From a candidate division TM6 bacterium GW2011_GWE2_42_60 (GTDB lineage: Bacteria; Babelota; Babeliae; Babelales; Babelaceae): a stretch of 64,000 nucleotides of DNA. The notes under the pieces were generated by a model that had not been told where the DNA came from, searched no databases, and saw only the letters and a program-made list of their open reading frames with translations. The DNA is taken from NCBI GenBank assembly GCA_000996275.1, contig LCEG01000001.1, positions 186,001-250,000 of the forward strand, in the 5' to 3' direction. The position numbers were made by a program, and so were the translations under genes. Positions 61,529 to 64,000 of the stretch are shown here, piece by piece; the first letter of the stretch is position 1, and each line of letters starts with the position of its first letter.

Positions 61529-63124
61529 TTAAAAACTCAATACAAACGAACCCATAACCGTTGTTGGACGATACGCATACCGCTGACGGACCGGTGCCTG
61601 CCAGAAGATTCCCAACTGAAGATTTTGCGAAATATCGTAGGTAATCGCTGAGTTTACCATAAAGGTTGAGAAGCAGCTTTCCCGCTCCATCTTGGGGATG
61701 GCAATGCTTTCGGTAACAAAATCGTCAGTGGTGATGATATCTTTTGCGGGGATATCCGCAACTCCGGCAGCCCGGGGATACCAGGCATCTTTAGGAACGG
61801 TAATTGGTTCTACGCGAATAACCTCTATGGAGTCTTTACAATGGTGCACATACCGCATCTGCACCGAAGCAGAGAAGTTGTCGAGGAAGTGATTTGCCCA
61901 GAATCCAGCGCCGGTACACCAGTTGTTGCCAGGTTCGATTGAAAGATCAGCTCTGCGGGGGAATATGCCTGCTTGCAAACAGTGCGTTGGAACGGGCCAG
62001 TTGGCATAACCTTCACGTGAAAATGCTGTGACGCCAGCATCAAAACCAATTAAAACTGTTTCTAAAAAGTTAATCGTTAATCCACCCATTAAGCCATACG
62101 AAAAGTGTCCACCATTACCAAAGGGGATGCCAAAGAGCATATTGGTCGGTTTCTTTTTGCCGGTGAAAGGGGTTGCTTCTGCAACAATAAACGGAGTGAC
62201 GGTGAGCCATGGATAGCCTGATTTCTCAGGATTGTTGGGTGGGCAATTTGTTTCAAAACAGTGACGCCAATAAACGCTTAAAGTGCATGATTCAATGTCA
62301 CTGTCGCAAAATGGATTGATTGAATAACCAAGAGCATCGGCCATTTTTTTAATTTTATCACAACTCATAAAAGTTTTGGAGACATCTGTTTTTTTTGCAT
62401 CGCTACTTGCGCTTGATTGATCAATAAAGATAGAGGGGGATGTTTGCGCTGGGGTTACCCCTACCAGTGCAGGAGGGGACATTGGACACTGTTGTGCTTG
62501 GGCAAAGCTGAGATTGATCATAGCGCCAAAGTCGAAGCAGGAGCAGAAATCCATTTCAAAGCGTCCACCATATTTGCGGTACGAGAGCGGTACTGAAGCG
62601 ACGCCGAGATTCCCATCAAATTTATTGGGGGAATAATAGGCATAATCAAAAACATTGTTGGTGTTCTCGGGGTCTACGGCGTTAATTTTTTGCGTCAACA
62701 TCGATTGTATACTGACATTTGGTTTTACAAGTGTTGGATCGCCATCCTTGAACGAGGTTGATCCATCAGTTTCTTGGTAGAAAAGTCCTAAAATATTCCA
62801 TTTGCCGAGCATATCGCCTAATTCAACTTCATCGGGGCTGGTCATTGATTTTGGATTTGGGGTGACGGTGAGTTGGTTGTAGTAGATTTCGTCATGATAT
62901 GCCCCTGCGCGCCAGGCATTCTGCCGGAACCCAGAGAAAGAGACCCGCACGTGATAAAGCTGTTCGCAATCTTCAAAATGGGTAAACGAACCGTAGGGAT
63001 TTGCTGAGGTAAAGACAGGGTAAGGGTCGATACGAGAATAGAAGCTATAGCCACACAGACGTGTCGACGCAGAAAAGAGCGGCAGCAGTGCGAGAAGCAC
63101 GAGAAGAAAACGTTTTTTCATCAC
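61529..63124 (-). CDS. putative outer-membrane beta-barrel protein
   Basis: 531 aa. Signal peptide KKRFLLVLLALLPLFSASTRL. Alternating polar/nonpolar strands through the mature part (FEMDFCSCFDFGAMINLSF, FSYGLMGGLTINFLETV, LQLGIFWQAPVRQRYAYR) and the final FVLSF fit a barrel inserted by BAM. Several Cys (CSCF, CPPN) may form disulfides. No named family. Likely a lineage-specific surface protein; compare the 436-aa protein at 13104. Confidence 0.75.
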   Translation of the reverse strand: MMKKRFLLVLLALLPLFSASTRLCGYSFYSRIDPYPVFTSANPYGSFTHFEDCEQLYHVRVSFSGFRQNAWRAGAYHDEIYYNQLTVTPNPKSMTSPDEVELGDMLGKWNILGLFYQETDGSTSFKDGDPTLVKPNVSIQSMLTQKINAVDPENTNNVFDYAYYSPNKFDGNLGVASVPLSYRKYGGRFEMDFCSCFDFGAMINLSFAQAQQCPMSPPALVGVTPAQTSPSIFIDQSSASSDAKKTDVSKTFMSCDKIKKMADALGYSINPFCDSDIESCTLSVYWRHCFETNCPPNNPEKSGYPWLTVTPFIVAEATPFTGKKKPTNMLFGIPFGNGGHFSYGLMGGLTINFLETVLIGFDAGVTAFSREGYANWPVPTHCLQAGIFPRRADLSIEPGNNWCTGAGFWANHFLDNFSASVQMRYVHHCKDSIEVIRVEPITVPKDAWYPRAAGVADIPAKDIITTDDFVTESIAIPKMERESCFSTFMVNSAITYDISQNLQLGIFWQAPVRQRYAYRPTTVMGSFVLSF

Positions 63125-63221
63125 TATCCTTTGGCCCCTAATTGGCGAAAATCATACGCTTTTGAGTTATGGTATAACTTTTTATCAACGCGCCGTCAAT
63201 CTTCGGATCGCTTTTTTTTAC

Positions 63222-64000
63222 TTACGAAACAAAAATTCCTACTAAGCCACAGATTGCAATGAGTGCTGTTCCACCTAGTCCTGCAAGAGCAATAAATCGA
63301 TAGAAAAATGACTCTGATTTGTCAAGCAAGAGTGGCACAATACTTCCTGCAAATGCAGCAGTAATACCAAGAGCGACTAAGCTAAAAAGCGTATTGATAT
63401 CGTTAAAAATAAAGGTGCAGCAGATGGCGCCAAAGGCGATGAGGATAAGCGAGTTCCTGATTGATGAAAAAGGTGAATGTATAGTTATTTTTTTAATGGT
63501 TGCTGAAAAAATACTGCTGACCGCAAGGAGCATCGAATGGAGCGTTCCCGCGATGGTAATAATGATCGAGAGATCGATTCCTATTACGAGCCATTTGTAG
63601 GTTGGGAAAATAACTAACAATGCTTTTGAAAGTGGTGTTGAACTGTTTTCAAAAAGAGCTGTTGGAAGCGCAAGCAGCATGGCAGTGGTGAAAGAAAGAT
63701 AGACGATTCCCGTGATAAGTACGGTCAATATAATCGCGCGAGGAATTGTTCTTTGTGGATTTTTTATGCTCGAAAAGAGTGAAGGAATTGCTTCGAACCC
63801 AAAGAAACCAAATACTACGGCTTTGATAGCAGAAAATGCGCCCCAAGCGCCATGTGGCGCAAAGGGAATAAGATTGTTAAAGTCTGCTTTTGAACTACAA
63901 AGAGCGGTTATAAGTACCAGCGGAAGAATGGTAAAAATAATTAAAATAATTTGGCTTACGTGAGTTCCTTTTGCTCCGGTAAAACAGAGTGCAGTTAATC
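63222..64000 (-). CDS. APC-superfamily amino-acid permease, N-terminus beyond window
   Basis: The minus-strand frame is open from the window edge to the stop at 63222, giving 259 C-terminal residues. GFFGFEAIPSLFSSIKNPQR followed by TIPRAI is the hallmark of APC permeases (FFxFxGFE...KNPxRxIP). At least seven membrane helices remain. Probably imports amino acids or exchanges metabolites, as expected for a host-dependent cell. Only the last 168 residues follow a methionine; the real start lies outside. Confidence 0.88.
   Translation of the reverse strand, partial: LTALCFTGAKGTHVSQIILIIFTILPLVLITALCSSKADFNNLIPFAPHGAWGAFSAIKAVVFGFFGFEAIPSLFSSIKNPQRTIPRAIILTVLITGIVYLSFTTAMLLALPTALFENSSTPLSKALLVIFPTYKWLVIGIDLSIIITIAGTLHSMLLAVSSIFSATIKKITIHSPFSSIRNSLILIAFGAICCTFIFNDINTLFSLVALGITAAFAGSIVPLLLDKSESFFYRFIALAGLGGTALIAICGLVGIFVS

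Overview
The window reads as a chromosome segment of a Gram-negative, host-associated bacterium with a reduced genome. It encodes lipoprotein maturation (LspA), peptidoglycan synthesis (GlmU, MurG, UppS, a class A PBP, MreB) and two beta-barrel-like proteins ending in Phe. It also carries many exported proteins of no recognisable family, a large ankyrin protein, an AAA-ATPase/PD-(D/E)XK protein and two HEPN/MNT pairs. This mix resembles Candidatus Dependentiae (TM6). That assignment is inferred from gene content; there is no rRNA or full marker set here.

Layout. 1-2.0 kb: an exported protein and a first HEPN/MNT pair bracketed by a 34-nt direct repeat. 2.1-6 kb: a tight operon pheT-lspA-pgpA-comF. 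6-10 kb: AAA-ATPase/nuclease and two SurA-like export chaperones. 10-16 kb: sbcD-glmU (minus), a beta-barrel candidate, mreB-rsmA. 16-21 kb: a small exported peptide, a 7TM-GAF-PAS-degenerate-NtrC-HTH regulator overlapping an OPT-like transporter gene. 21-27 kb: LOG, ABC exporter, acyl-CoA ligase, tmk-holB. 27-34 kb: two very large exported paralogues created by tandem duplication, with duplicated promoters, terminators and a holB scar. 34-39.5 kb: DciA-like, membrane-anchored MurG, repeat block, PBP, rnpB, PASTA protein. 39.5-48.6 kb: second HEPN/MNT pair, exported coiled-coil protein, exported Memo-AMMECR1 fusion, exported ParB-like protein, GNAT, gpsA-uppS, HAD protein. 48.9-56.3 kb: NAPE-PLD-like MBL hydrolase, ankyrin protein, cysteine synthase, atpB with an unusual four-hairpin c-subunit, FolC-like ligase. 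56.6-64 kb: a 1015-aa repeat protein, pilD-rbfA-rpsU, repeat block, beta-barrel candidate, and an APC permease running off the window.

The most unusual items are: the fused proteolipid with carboxylates E/Q/E/D; a dispersed intergenic element in which a variable palindrome sits between constant flanks and its two arms change together from copy to copy; the 7TM pseudo-NtrC regulator paired with a transporter; the exported Memo-AMMECR1 fusion; and the tandemly duplicated giant exported proteins. No tRNA, rRNA operon, CRISPR array, transposase or integrase was seen.
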